A stretch of DNA of 5,732 nt, taken from positions 1 through 5,732 of the forward strand of contig JBHEOO010000083.1 in assembly GCA_046260765.1 (NCBI GenBank), in the 5' to 3' direction. Shown here in pieces: positions 1-5,485 of the stretch (position 1 is the stretch's first letter; the number at the start of each line of letters is the position of its first letter). The position numbers were made by a program, and so were the translations under genes. The notes under the pieces are model-generated. The model saw nothing but the letters and a program-made list of their open reading frames with translations. It did not search any database and was not told the DNA's origin. This DNA is from Chromatocurvus sp046260765. Lineage in GTDB: Bacteria; Pseudomonadota; Gammaproteobacteria; Pseudomonadales; Halieaceae.

Positions 1-362
1 ATCTCCTGTAGCGCCGATGCGCTCGCCTCGGCGCGCCCCTCCTGCAGGGCACCGACGATTGCATTGATCAGCAACACCGCGCCGATGAAGGATGCGTTGG
101 CAATATTGCCGAGACCCAGCGAAACCAGAGCAGCGATCAGCAGCACGTAGACCAGTGGATCCCTGAACTGGCGCAGGAAGATCCGCAGCGCACCGGGACG
201 ATCTTCCTCGGGAAGGGTGTTCGGGCCCCATGAAGCCTGTCGCTCGCGAACCTCGCCGGCGGCAAGCCCATCTTCACTGCTATCGAGCCTGGAGAGTGCC
301 TGTTCCGGATTTAGGCTATGCCAGTCGATATCTGCCACTTCCTCTTTTGACGTCTGCGTCAT
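1..362 (-). CDS. P2-type cation-transporting ATPase, N-terminal part (cut by window edge)
   Basis: The first 120 residues of a P-type ATPase of the Ca2+/Na+/K+-type (P2) group, which moves cations across the inner membrane at the cost of ATP. Residues 12-50 match the cytoplasmic cation-ATPase N-terminal domain (DWHSLNPEQAL, then a WGPNTLPEE stretch). FLRQFRDPLVYVLL leads into membrane helix 1 (about 68-84), and helix 2 (about 89-108) ends in NAIVGALQEGRAEAS, the typical P2 ATPase junction into the actuator domain. The phosphorylation motif (DKTGT) and ion-binding helices lie beyond the edge, so the ion cannot be named. The start at 362 gives a normal N-terminus, but no good Shine-Dalgarno precedes it. 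It lies 54 bases after hdeD on the same strand, so co-transcription and perhaps translational coupling are likely. Confidence 0.88.
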   Translation of the reverse strand, partial: MTQTSKEEVADIDWHSLNPEQALSRLDSSEDGLAAGEVRERQASWGPNTLPEEDRPGALRIFLRQFRDPLVYVLLIAALVSLGLGNIANASFIGAVLLINAIVGALQEGRAEASASALQE

Positions 363-416
363 AGACCAAATACTGTCAATGGGCGAGGAGGTGAACGTCG
401 CTCCCTGAAATTACAC

Positions 417-1028
417 TCACGCCGCATCATCCGGCTGACCCGCATCGTGTTGCATGCTGCGTACCGTGAGTGCCAGCGACGTCAGCAGGAAGCCATTCAA
501 TAACAGCTCAATAGCCAGGAACAGGCCGATAACCCAGAGACCGGTGGATGGCCAGCCGACAAGAATCAGCACGGCAAGCAACACATCAACAACCCCCATA
601 AACGCAGCCAGCTTCCAGCGCCAGCCGCGGCGATGCCACTGCCAGGCATAATAGACACGGAAGCCACCAATAACGAGCAGGAAGGCTGCCAGAAACAGGG
701 TCAGGGAAAGTGATCCACTCAGCGGGTCCCACAGCAATAGCCCGCCGAGCAGGAGGTAGGCGAGCGCAACAAGCAGATGCAGTCCACGACCACCCCAGCT
801 CTCCTCGCGGGCCGCAAACCCGTGCCAGAGTTGCAGGAGCCCCGCAGCCAGCGCCAGCGCGCCGAAAACGAGCACACTGGCTAGCGTGAACGCATAGCTG
901 AACACCAGGCCGAGGCTGCCAAAAATGATCATGACGATGCCCAGGGCAAACAGCCATCCCCACTTGAACGGAAACTCCAGTGCTTCCTCGGAAATTGTGA
1001 TATTCAATGTGTTGTTTTGAATCATCAT
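417..1028 (-). CDS. hdeD: HdeD/DUF308 family membrane protein
   Basis: A 203-residue inner-membrane protein with six predicted helices (about 22-43, 48-71, 82-100, 106-127, 139-158 and 163-187), a short polar N-terminus and a charged C-terminal tail. The repeated two-helix units, the WDPLSG loop near residue 100 and the last-loop motif GWPSTGLWVIGLF are typical of the HdeD family. E. coli HdeD contributes to acid resistance at high cell density, but the molecular activity of the family is unknown. Length is normal and nothing is broken. Two ATG codons stand in tandem (1028 and 1025); the strong AAGGAGGA site lies 4 or 7 bases from its GGAGG core to them, so the second ATG may be the real start. 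The P-type ATPase follows by 54 bases. The 174 bases upstream probably hold its own promoter. Confidence 0.85.
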   Translation of the reverse strand: MMIQNNTLNITISEEALEFPFKWGWLFALGIVMIIFGSLGLVFSYAFTLASVLVFGALALAAGLLQLWHGFAAREESWGGRGLHLLVALAYLLLGGLLLWDPLSGSLSLTLFLAAFLLVIGGFRVYYAWQWHRRGWRWKLAAFMGVVDVLLAVLILVGWPSTGLWVIGLFLAIELLLNGFLLTSLALTVRSMQHDAGQPDDAA

Positions 1029-1031
1029 TTA

Positions 1032-1039
1032 TCCTCCTT
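1032..1039 (-). promoter_or_regulatory. Ribosome binding site of hdeD
   Basis: AAGGAGGA on the minus strand is a near-perfect Shine-Dalgarno. The distance from the GGAGG core is 4 bases to the ATG at 1028 and 7 bases to the ATG at 1025. This slightly favours the second ATG, which would remove one methionine. Confidence 0.8.
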
Positions 1040-1110
1040 CGCACTATTGGCGCCAGCATGGCCTGCAACCGGCAGGGCCAAACCTACTATTTTTGATGCA
1101 GTCGCGCCAC

Positions 1111-1134
1111 TTACGGCTAAACTTGCGGTTAAAG
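1111..1134. repeat. Imperfect 12-bp tandem repeat upstream of hdeD
   Basis: Two adjacent 12-mers, TTACGGCTAAAC (1111-1122) and TTGCGGTTAAAG (1123-1134), agree at 9 of 12 positions. They lie in the 174-base gap about 85-105 bases upstream of the hdeD start, where a regulator-binding direct repeat could act on an hdeD promoter. No convincing -35/-10 pair is visible beside it, so an operator role is only a suggestion. Confidence 0.3.
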
Positions 1135-1202
1135 CGCCTTGTTGCGCAGACCCGGGCCTCGAGTCAGGCAACGAGGTAGAGGCGCGCCGCGCTGTGGAAG
1201 CC

Positions 1203-2627
1203 TCAAGATGAGCGCCTGTCGTAAATCCAGGTGCCAGCAAGATAAACCAGCACCCCTGCGGCGATGCCCGGCAGGATTTCGTAAATCGTCTCAACAATGC
1301 GCGGGTCGACCCACTGATAGGCAAAGACCGCGGCGGGGCCGACCACGATCATTGCCACCGCCACCGGCTGTGCTGGCCGCCTTCCAAGCGTATACGTGAG
1401 CAGCAGCGGCGCAAACGCCGCGCCCAGGCCTGACCAGGCGTAGAGGACGAGGATGAACACGCTCTCGTCAGAGACCAGCGCAATCGTCAGCGCCAGCACA
1501 ATCATCCCGAGAGTGACCAGCCGGGTCAGCCCAAAGCTCTGCCAGCGTTTGGGTAGCAGATCCTGGCTGATCGCTGCGGAGCAGCTGAGGATCAGGGAGT
1601 CCGCTGTCGAGATGGTCGCCGCAAACAGACCCGCCAGCACCAGGCCGGAGAGCAGGTCGGGGAGCAGTTCCGCCGCCAGCGTCGGCAGCGCCAGCTCAGT
1701 ATCCTCGACGACATCGAAGGAAGCGATATCCGGGAGTATCAGCCGCGACATCAGGCCCACCACGAGCGCCAGCGTGTAGAAACTGGTGTACCAGGCGTAA
1801 TAGTAAATGCGGGCGCGCTGCATGCTGTCCTCGCTGTCCAGCGACATAAAGCGCACCATCACGTGCGGCTGTCCGATGACACCGAAGCCTGCAAACATCC
1901 AGCCGATCACAAACAGCGCAGGGCCGACAGCGCCAAACGCAAGATCCGGCGGAAACCAATTCATGAAAGTATCTGAAACGCCGTTGAGCGCCTCCAGGCT
2001 GCCATCGATACCGCCGAAACGGCTGACGGTAATCCACACCATGATCAGCATGCCGGTCAGCATCACCATGGACTGGGCTGCGTCGGTCCACACGGACGCC
2101 CGCAGGCCTCCGGAAAAACAGTAAAACAACACCATGCCGGCTCCGAGCATAGCACCCAGACGCTGTTCCCAGCCGAACAGCACATGCAGTGCCTTGCTGC
2201 CCGCACTGAGTTGCGCTGCTGAATAAATGCCGAGGAAAATCACAGAGATGAGCGCAGCGAGAATCCGTACCCAGCGATGATTCTGCCCGTACCAGTTCGC
2301 CAGCAGGGAGGGATAGGTCAGCGAATCGAATTCACCGGTCGCCCGCCGCAGGCGACGATGCACGAGCAGTGAGATAAGGAAATCGCCGAAGATCCAGCCC
2401 ACCATGAGCCACACGGCGCCGAGGCCCGTCGTGTAAGTAAAGCCGATCATGCCGATGAACATATAGCCGCTGTTGTTGGTGGCCACTGCCGAGAGGCCGG
2501 CCAGTGACGGCGGCAGGGATCGGCCGGCCAGCAGGTAGTCGCTGCTCTGCTTCTTGCGCACAAGCACAGAGGAGAAACCCACGAGCAGAAAAATCAGCAT
2601 GAAAAAAATGAAGCTGCCCTCAAGCAT
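1203..2627 (-). CDS. Sodium:solute symporter, PutP-like (SSS family)
   Basis: A 474-residue inner-membrane carrier of the SSS family (TC 2.A.21), which couples Na+ entry to uptake of a solute such as an amino acid or organic acid. About 13 helices are expected. SSS landmarks are in order: SDYLLAGRSLPP (29-40), SGGLRASVWTDAAQS (172-186), FGVIGQPHVMVRFM (248-261), and AATISTADSLILS (336-348) for the helix with the second Na+ site (A337, S340, T341, equivalent to the same residues of E. coli PutP). The WTD and GQPH segments are closest to the proline-carrier branch, but the substrate cannot be fixed. Oddity: the helix-1/2 Na+ segment reads AVATNNSG (47-54), so Asn51 stands where PutP has the essential Asp55, and Asn52 replaces Met56. 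PutP is about 500 residues, so this is slightly short at the C-terminus. GGAGG lies 4 bases before the ATG. The FtsH remnant ends 22 bases upstream. Confidence 0.9.
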   Translation of the reverse strand: MLEGSFIFFMLIFLLVGFSSVLVRKKQSSDYLLAGRSLPPSLAGLSAVATNNSGYMFIGMIGFTYTTGLGAVWLMVGWIFGDFLISLLVHRRLRRATGEFDSLTYPSLLANWYGQNHRWVRILAALISVIFLGIYSAAQLSAGSKALHVLFGWEQRLGAMLGAGMVLFYCFSGGLRASVWTDAAQSMVMLTGMLIMVWITVSRFGGIDGSLEALNGVSDTFMNWFPPDLAFGAVGPALFVIGWMFAGFGVIGQPHVMVRFMSLDSEDSMQRARIYYYAWYTSFYTLALVVGLMSRLILPDIASFDVVEDTELALPTLAAELLPDLLSGLVLAGLFAATISTADSLILSCSAAISQDLLPKRWQSFGLTRLVTLGMIVLALTIALVSDESVFILVLYAWSGLGAAFAPLLLTYTLGRRPAQPVAVAMIVVGPAAVFAYQWVDPRIVETIYEILPGIAAGVLVYLAGTWIYDRRSS

Positions 2628-2631
2628 GGTG

Positions 2632-2636
2632 CCTCC
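2632..2636 (-). promoter_or_regulatory. Ribosome binding site of the symporter gene
   Basis: GGAGG on the minus strand, 4 bases from the ATG at 2627. It lies in the 22-base gap after the FtsH-like remnant and supports the chosen start. Confidence 0.65.
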
Positions 2637-2649
2637 GCTACCCAGATTT

Positions 2650-2961
2650 TTAATGCAGTTCAGTCATGTGTGTGCCCTGAGGACGCGTCCTGCTCACCGC
2701 CGGCACGGTGATGTTCCGGCCGGATTCCTTCGCGGTGATGGCTACATTACTGCCCTCCAGCAGATCCAGGATCTCTGTATCACCAACTTCGGGGATATAG
2801 GTGTGCAACGGCTGCTGACCTGAAGCATCGCCTGAGTCGTCGGCAGACTTCATGACGCCCGTGACCTGATGCCCTTCAATCGTCTCCTCGGTGACGTTTC
2901 CAGCGCTGACGCCTGCTTGCCTGCCTCTGGTCGTCTCGCTGATCCGATCGCTTTGCGCCAT
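2650..2961 (-). pseudogene. Remnant of FtsH: isolated periplasmic (FtsH_ext) domain
   Basis: The 103-codon frame matches the small periplasmic domain of the membrane AAA+ zinc protease FtsH. Residues 18-36 (AGNVTEETIEGHQVTG core) correspond to the family's AG.V..V.I.G..I.G strand. Residues 52-78 (LHTYIPEVGDTEIL, then LLEGSNVAITAKE) correspond to F.TYIP..DP.LL..L...NV.V. In an intact FtsH this domain is flanked by two transmembrane helices and followed by the AAA+ ATPase and the HEXXH protease. None of these is present: the frame ends 20 codons after the match, and no hydrophobic segment precedes it. An in-frame TGA sits two codons before the ATG at 2961, and the only good Shine-Dalgarno serves an ATG in another frame. 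I read it as a pseudogene fragment. A small secreted or regulatory protein cannot be excluded, but there is no signal peptide. The symporter follows by 22 bases. Confidence 0.6.
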
Positions 2962-2968
2962 TGGACAT
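2876..2968 (-). other. Short frame served by the Shine-Dalgarno upstream of the FtsH remnant
   Basis: The ATG at 2968 is 6 bases from GAGGAG and opens a 30-codon frame beginning MSNGAKRSDQRDDQRQ, rich in Arg, Asp and Gln, which ends at a TGA inside the FtsH-like frame. FtsH proteins often begin with a short charged cytoplasmic tail like this before the first membrane helix. It may therefore be the original N-terminus of the same gene, separated from the periplasmic domain by a frameshift and loss of the first helix. This is inference; the peptide alone is too short and low in complexity to identify. Confidence 0.3.
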
Positions 2969-2974
2969 CAAAAA

Positions 2975-2980
2975 CTCCTC
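2975..2980 (-). promoter_or_regulatory. Shine-Dalgarno GAGGAG at the head of the FtsH remnant
   Basis: GAGGAG is spaced 6 bases from the ATG at 2968 and 13 bases from the ATG at 2961. The good spacing belongs to the ATG that is out of frame with the FtsH-like sequence, which supports a frameshift in the early part of the old gene. Confidence 0.55.
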
Positions 2981-3349
2981 AGTTAACGTGCGCATTTGGC
3001 AAAACCCCTGGCTCAGGGTCCAGCTCGCGAACAATGACCGCGAGCACCACGCCCCGGTTTCGATCTATCGCGGCTTAACGGGTCTCGTGCAAAACAGTGT
3101 ATCGGTGGAAGCGGCAGACCTGAAGCCGCACAGACTGAGAACATTCAGGGTCAGCCATGATCCGACTTTCCCGCTTGCGGAGATCTTTCTCCCGAACTCG
3201 GCAACGGCCTTCCTCGTATCGTCGCATCTTCAGCTCTTGCGTGAAGAGCGCCGGGCGTCGCTGACTTTTCGGAAAAAGACCTTCGACCTTGAAGCACACG
3301 CGGACTCCCTGCGCCGGCTGCCGGACCGCGGTAGCGGGTTCAGCGGTGA
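2981..3349. other. About 370 bases without a recognisable gene
   Basis: One plus-strand frame stays open from a TTG at 2961 to 3425, but it has no ribosome binding site, no recognisable domain and an uneven composition. Its last part (RASLTFRKKTFDLEAHADSLRRLP, in two halves about residues 98-121) only loosely recalls AsmA-type beta repeats. It could be the decayed upstream part of the AsmA fragment that follows in a different frame. The minus strand has only short frames. I see no RNA gene, terminator or repeat here. Confidence 0.4.
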
Positions 3350-3685
3350 GCTTTCCATGCATACCGGGGACGGCTGGACGATGATGAACCGGAAGACGAC
3401 GACGAGGACGGGCGGCTGCAGTTGATGCAGGGGGGCACGGTGGATGCCGTCCTGATCGAACTGGCCTGTCTGGACGCGGTACAGGTGTTTACCAGCGTGC
3501 TGCGTGATCGCGCCCCGGTGCCCATAGACTGCGCCAATGTCAACGTAAAGACCCGCGACGTTGTCGCCACGCTGGACAACTTTGTCATCGACACAGATGA
3601 CACCGGCTTCAGCGCCGGTGGTGAAATCGATTTTGCCGGGGAGCGCGTGGACATTACCCTGCACGCCACGCCCGAGGATATCAGC
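3350..3685 (+). pseudogene. C-terminal fragment of an AsmA-family protein
   Basis: This open frame carries the segment AsmA-family proteins have near their C-terminus. An acidic linker (LDDDEPEDDDEDGRLQL, 3374-3418) leads to GGTVDAVLIELACLD, which corresponds to the family's G.VDALL.EL.GLD. Next come APVPIDCANVNV (VPIRC), a VIDTDDTGFSAGGEIDF segment (LDT.D....G.G.IDL) and GERVDITLHATPED (ET.DL.L...PKD). AsmA proteins are inner-membrane-anchored periplasmic beta-groove proteins linked to lipid transport and outer-membrane homeostasis, and are several hundred residues long. The N-terminal anchor and most of the body are absent, a TGA lies in frame at 3347, and the usual continuation after PKD (LRSPIRV.G.F) is missing. 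A TTG at 3422 opens the frame but lacks a ribosome binding site. I consider it a non-functional fragment. Confidence 0.6.
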
Positions 3686-3697
3686 GTCGGCATCGGC

Positions 3698-3794
3698 TAT
3701 TGCACGGTCATCTTGCTGGTGCTCGTACCGATGAACGGTTGCCAGCGCTCAGGCAGGTGTCGAGCAGGTGGTAAATCGAATCGAGGTGAAATAG
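3698..3794 (+). pseudogene. Frameshifted BON-domain-like C-terminal fragment
   Basis: Three successive frames together read like the end of a BON domain, the small lipid-binding domain of periplasmic and stress proteins such as OsmY. The first frame gives CTVILLVLV (3701-3727; BON has the type GTVTLSGTV). The second gives RTDERLPALRQ (3724-3756; type .S.AER..AL..A). The third gives AGVEQVVNRIEVK then TAG (3753-3794; type PGV..VVN.LEV). The last piece is the most convincing. Two frame changes within about 30 bases mean this is a decayed gene or, less likely, chance. It joins the AsmA fragment without a gap, so the longest open frame runs through both as an accidental fusion ending at 4021. Confidence 0.4.
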
Positions 3795-4084
3795 TGTTTG
3801 CGCACGCGTCTGCGGTCAGCGCTCTCCCTGTCGCTGCCCTCCCCATCTTGCTCGACCGCAAAGCGGAGACTCGCTGCGGCGACTATCGCAACAGCGAATC
3901 CAGCTACTGGCTCAAGGGAGACGACAGCTGGCCCGCTAGACCCTCGCTTTTGACAATGCGCGTGCCGGCCGCTTCCAGTTCGGCACTAATCTCTAATTAT
4001 TGCTCTGCCAAGCTCGCATGAGGCGTGTAGCAAAGCCTGCTCTGCGCTGCTGCTCAACACCCACCCATCTGCGCCATTTCCTGC
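3795..4084. other. About 290 bases without a supported gene
   Basis: Plus-strand frame continuing from the AsmA fragment runs to 4021 but has no recognisable domain and composition unlike the neighbouring genes. A TTGACA occurs at 3950-3955, but the hexamer 18 bases on (TCCAGT) is a poor -10. I see no RNA gene or clear repeat. The end of this stretch is the likely promoter zone of the M14 gene. Confidence 0.4.
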
Positions 4085-4090
4085 AATAAT
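4085..4090 (+). promoter_or_regulatory. Possible -10 box of the M14 carboxypeptidase gene
   Basis: AATAAT matches the sigma-70 -10 consensus at 5 of 6 positions and would place transcription start near 4097, giving a leader of about 30 bases before the ATG at 4128. There is no good -35 hexamer 16-18 bases upstream, so this is a weak call. Confidence 0.25.
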
Positions 4091-4114
4091 GAAGTGCACA
4101 GATCCGCTTGACCG

Positions 4115-4122
4115 TAAGGAGG
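4115..4122 (+). promoter_or_regulatory. Ribosome binding site that fixes the M14 start
   Basis: TAAGGAGG lies 5 bases before the ATG at 4128. The upstream in-frame ATG at 4089 has no comparable site, and its 13 extra residues encode the Shine-Dalgarno itself, so 4128 is the real start. Confidence 0.85.
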
Positions 4123-4127
4123 CCAGC

Positions 4128-5261
4128 ATGGGCGTAAACATCCACAGTCACTTCGACGGCGGCAATATCGAAGTCATTTCGGCCGAGCAGGCTGACGCGA
4201 TTACGCTGAAGATTCGACCTGATGTCGGCGAGGAACACCTGCAGTGGTTTTATTTCCAGTTATGCGATGCAGCCGGCCAGGCCTGCCGCATGACAATCGA
4301 GAACGCCGGCCAGGTGTCCTACCCGGCGGGGTTTGAAAATTACCAGGCAGTGTGCTCAACCGATCGCATCGAATGGCAGCGGGTGCCAACCCGGTACGAC
4401 GGTGAACGGCTGATCATCGAACACACGCCCGAGGCCGACGTGATCGAGTACGCCTACTTTGCCCCCTACAGCCTGGAGCGCCATCGCCAGTTGATTGCCG
4501 ATGCGCTGGCTTCGTCGCTGGTGCGCGCAGAGAGCCTGTGCACAACACCGGACGGGCACGCTCATACGCTGCTGACGATCGGTCAGGCCGCAAGCGACCG
4601 AAAAGCCTTATGGATCACGGCTCGCCAGCACCCCGGCGAAACCATGGCCGAGTGGTGGGTAGAAGGTTTTCTGGATCGTTTGCTCGACCGGGACGATCCG
4701 GTTTCCCGAAGCCTGCTCGAGCAGGCAGTAGTCTACCTGGTGCCCAATATGTGCATCGACGGCTCGGTACGCGGCCACCTGCGCTGTAACGCGCACGGCC
4801 GCAACCTCAACCGCGAGTGGCGCGAACCATCATCCGAGCTTTCACCCGAGGTCTTCCATGTGATCGAGAGGATGAGAAAAACCGGTGTGGATTTCTCGCT
4901 GGATGTGCACGGTGATGAGGAAATACCTTACAACTTCATTGCCGGTGCAGAGAGCACCGCCGGCTGGAACGCCGAGCGTCAGGCCGAACTCGATGGCTTC
5001 AAGCAGCGACTCAAGACTATCAGCCCGGATTTTCAGACCGAACAGGGGTATCCAGTAGCCGCGCCGGGCAGCGCTGATCTGCGCAAGTGCACCGACTGGG
5101 TGGCCGAGACCTTTGGTTGCCTGGCCATGACTCTGGAAATGCCGTTCAAGGACTCCATGATCACGCCGCTGCCGAACACTGCCTGGAGCCCTGAGCGCAG
5201 CCGGCAGTTGGGCCGGGCCTGCCTGGATGCGATCTGGCAGTGGACGCGAGGGTGCAGCTGA
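4128..5261 (+). CDS. M14-family zinc carboxypeptidase, cytosolic carboxypeptidase-like
   Basis: A 377-residue zinc metallo-carboxypeptidase of the bacterial cytosolic-carboxypeptidase-like (M14) branch, which removes C-terminal amino acids from peptides or protein tails. Residues 1-115 form the beta-sandwich N-domain of this branch (note LQWFYFQL, 38-45, and YFAPYSLERH, 110-119). The catalytic domain follows: zinc ligands H168 and E171 in RQHPGETMAEW, third ligand H261 in LDVHGDEE, substrate-carboxylate residues R219 (LRCN) and N228-R229 (GRNLNREW), and catalytic general base E337 in TLEMPFKD. All are intact. No signal peptide, so it acts in the cytoplasm. Eukaryotic relatives trim polyglutamate from tubulin; the bacterial substrates are largely unknown. 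The upstream ATG at 4089 is in frame, but the TAAGGAGG site selects 4128. It stands alone, after a decayed region and before a terminator-like hairpin. No operon partner is visible. Confidence 0.9.
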   Translation: MGVNIHSHFDGGNIEVISAEQADAITLKIRPDVGEEHLQWFYFQLCDAAGQACRMTIENAGQVSYPAGFENYQAVCSTDRIEWQRVPTRYDGERLIIEHTPEADVIEYAYFAPYSLERHRQLIADALASSLVRAESLCTTPDGHAHTLLTIGQAASDRKALWITARQHPGETMAEWWVEGFLDRLLDRDDPVSRSLLEQAVVYLVPNMCIDGSVRGHLRCNAHGRNLNREWREPSSELSPEVFHVIERMRKTGVDFSLDVHGDEEIPYNFIAGAESTAGWNAERQAELDGFKQRLKTISPDFQTEQGYPVAAPGSADLRKCTDWVAETFGCLAMTLEMPFKDSMITPLPNTAWSPERSRQLGRACLDAIWQWTRGCS

Positions 5262-5283
5262 GCAATCAGCCGCTGGTTTTTTT
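5255..5283 (+). terminator. Rho-independent terminator overlapping the M14 stop codon
   Basis: GCTGA (5257-5261) pairs perfectly with TCAGC (5266-5270) around a GCAA tetraloop. Alternatively CAGCTGA (5255-5261) pairs with TCA and GCTG (5266-5268, 5272-5275) with a three-base bulge, which puts the stem almost against the seven T residues at 5277-5283. The hairpin includes the TGA stop codon of the M14 gene. On the minus strand the hairpin is not followed by a T tract, so it would act only on the plus strand. Confidence 0.6.
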
Positions 5284-5485
5284 GCATCTTATCGATTATC
5301 GCGCGGAAGTCTTTGTCCCTGTCCATCTTGCCGGTTCAGCGCATATCCAACGGCGGCTATGTGCCAAAATTCAATGATCTCCCGCCACCACAGTTTCCTG
5401 ATTTGGCTCTGGTGCTTAAAGTGCAGCCCGCACCCTTACAGCCACGCTTCTACGCTCGTTGTATTGTCCACCGACGTTCGCGCCT
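5284..5485. other. About 200-base convergent intergenic stretch
   Basis: Lies between the converging M14 and GH65 genes. Plus-strand frames through it are open but lack ribosome binding sites and recognisable domains. One minus-strand frame reads RKLWWREIIEFWHIAAVGYALN (in halves; about 5330-5400), protein-like in look but without a start, and not recognised. No terminator for the GH65 gene is evident. Confidence 0.35.

Noticed and set aside
586..1068. Long minus-strand frame overlapping hdeD in another register
   Set aside because: Shadow of hdeD. It has Arg/Cys-rich, low-plausibility protein content, whereas the HdeD frame has six clean membrane helices and a strong ribosome binding site.
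1060..1079. Hairpin GGCCTGC...GCAGGGCC upstream of hdeD as a terminator or riboswitch
   Set aside because: The stem is short with a bulge, there is no T tract on either side, and no riboswitch core is recognisable.
2979..3074. Minus-strand 31-codon frame (GVVLAVIVRELDPEPG) ending just upstream of the FtsH remnant
   Set aside because: It looks somewhat coding and its stop overlaps the Shine-Dalgarno, but it is bounded by a TAA, has no start context and no family I recognise.
2961..3425. Plus-strand 154-codon open frame starting with TTG
   Set aside because: No ribosome binding site, TTG start inside the divergent gene's start region, no recognisable domain. The AsmA-like sequence that follows is in another frame.
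3950..3979. TTGACA followed 18 bases later by TCCAGT as a promoter
   Set aside because: The second hexamer matches only 3 of 6 bases of the -10 consensus, and the site lies about 150 bases from the M14 start.
4089..4127. Upstream ATG of the M14 gene
   Set aside because: It lacks a Shine-Dalgarno, and the added 13 residues are the translation of the TAAGGAGG site that serves the ATG at 4128.
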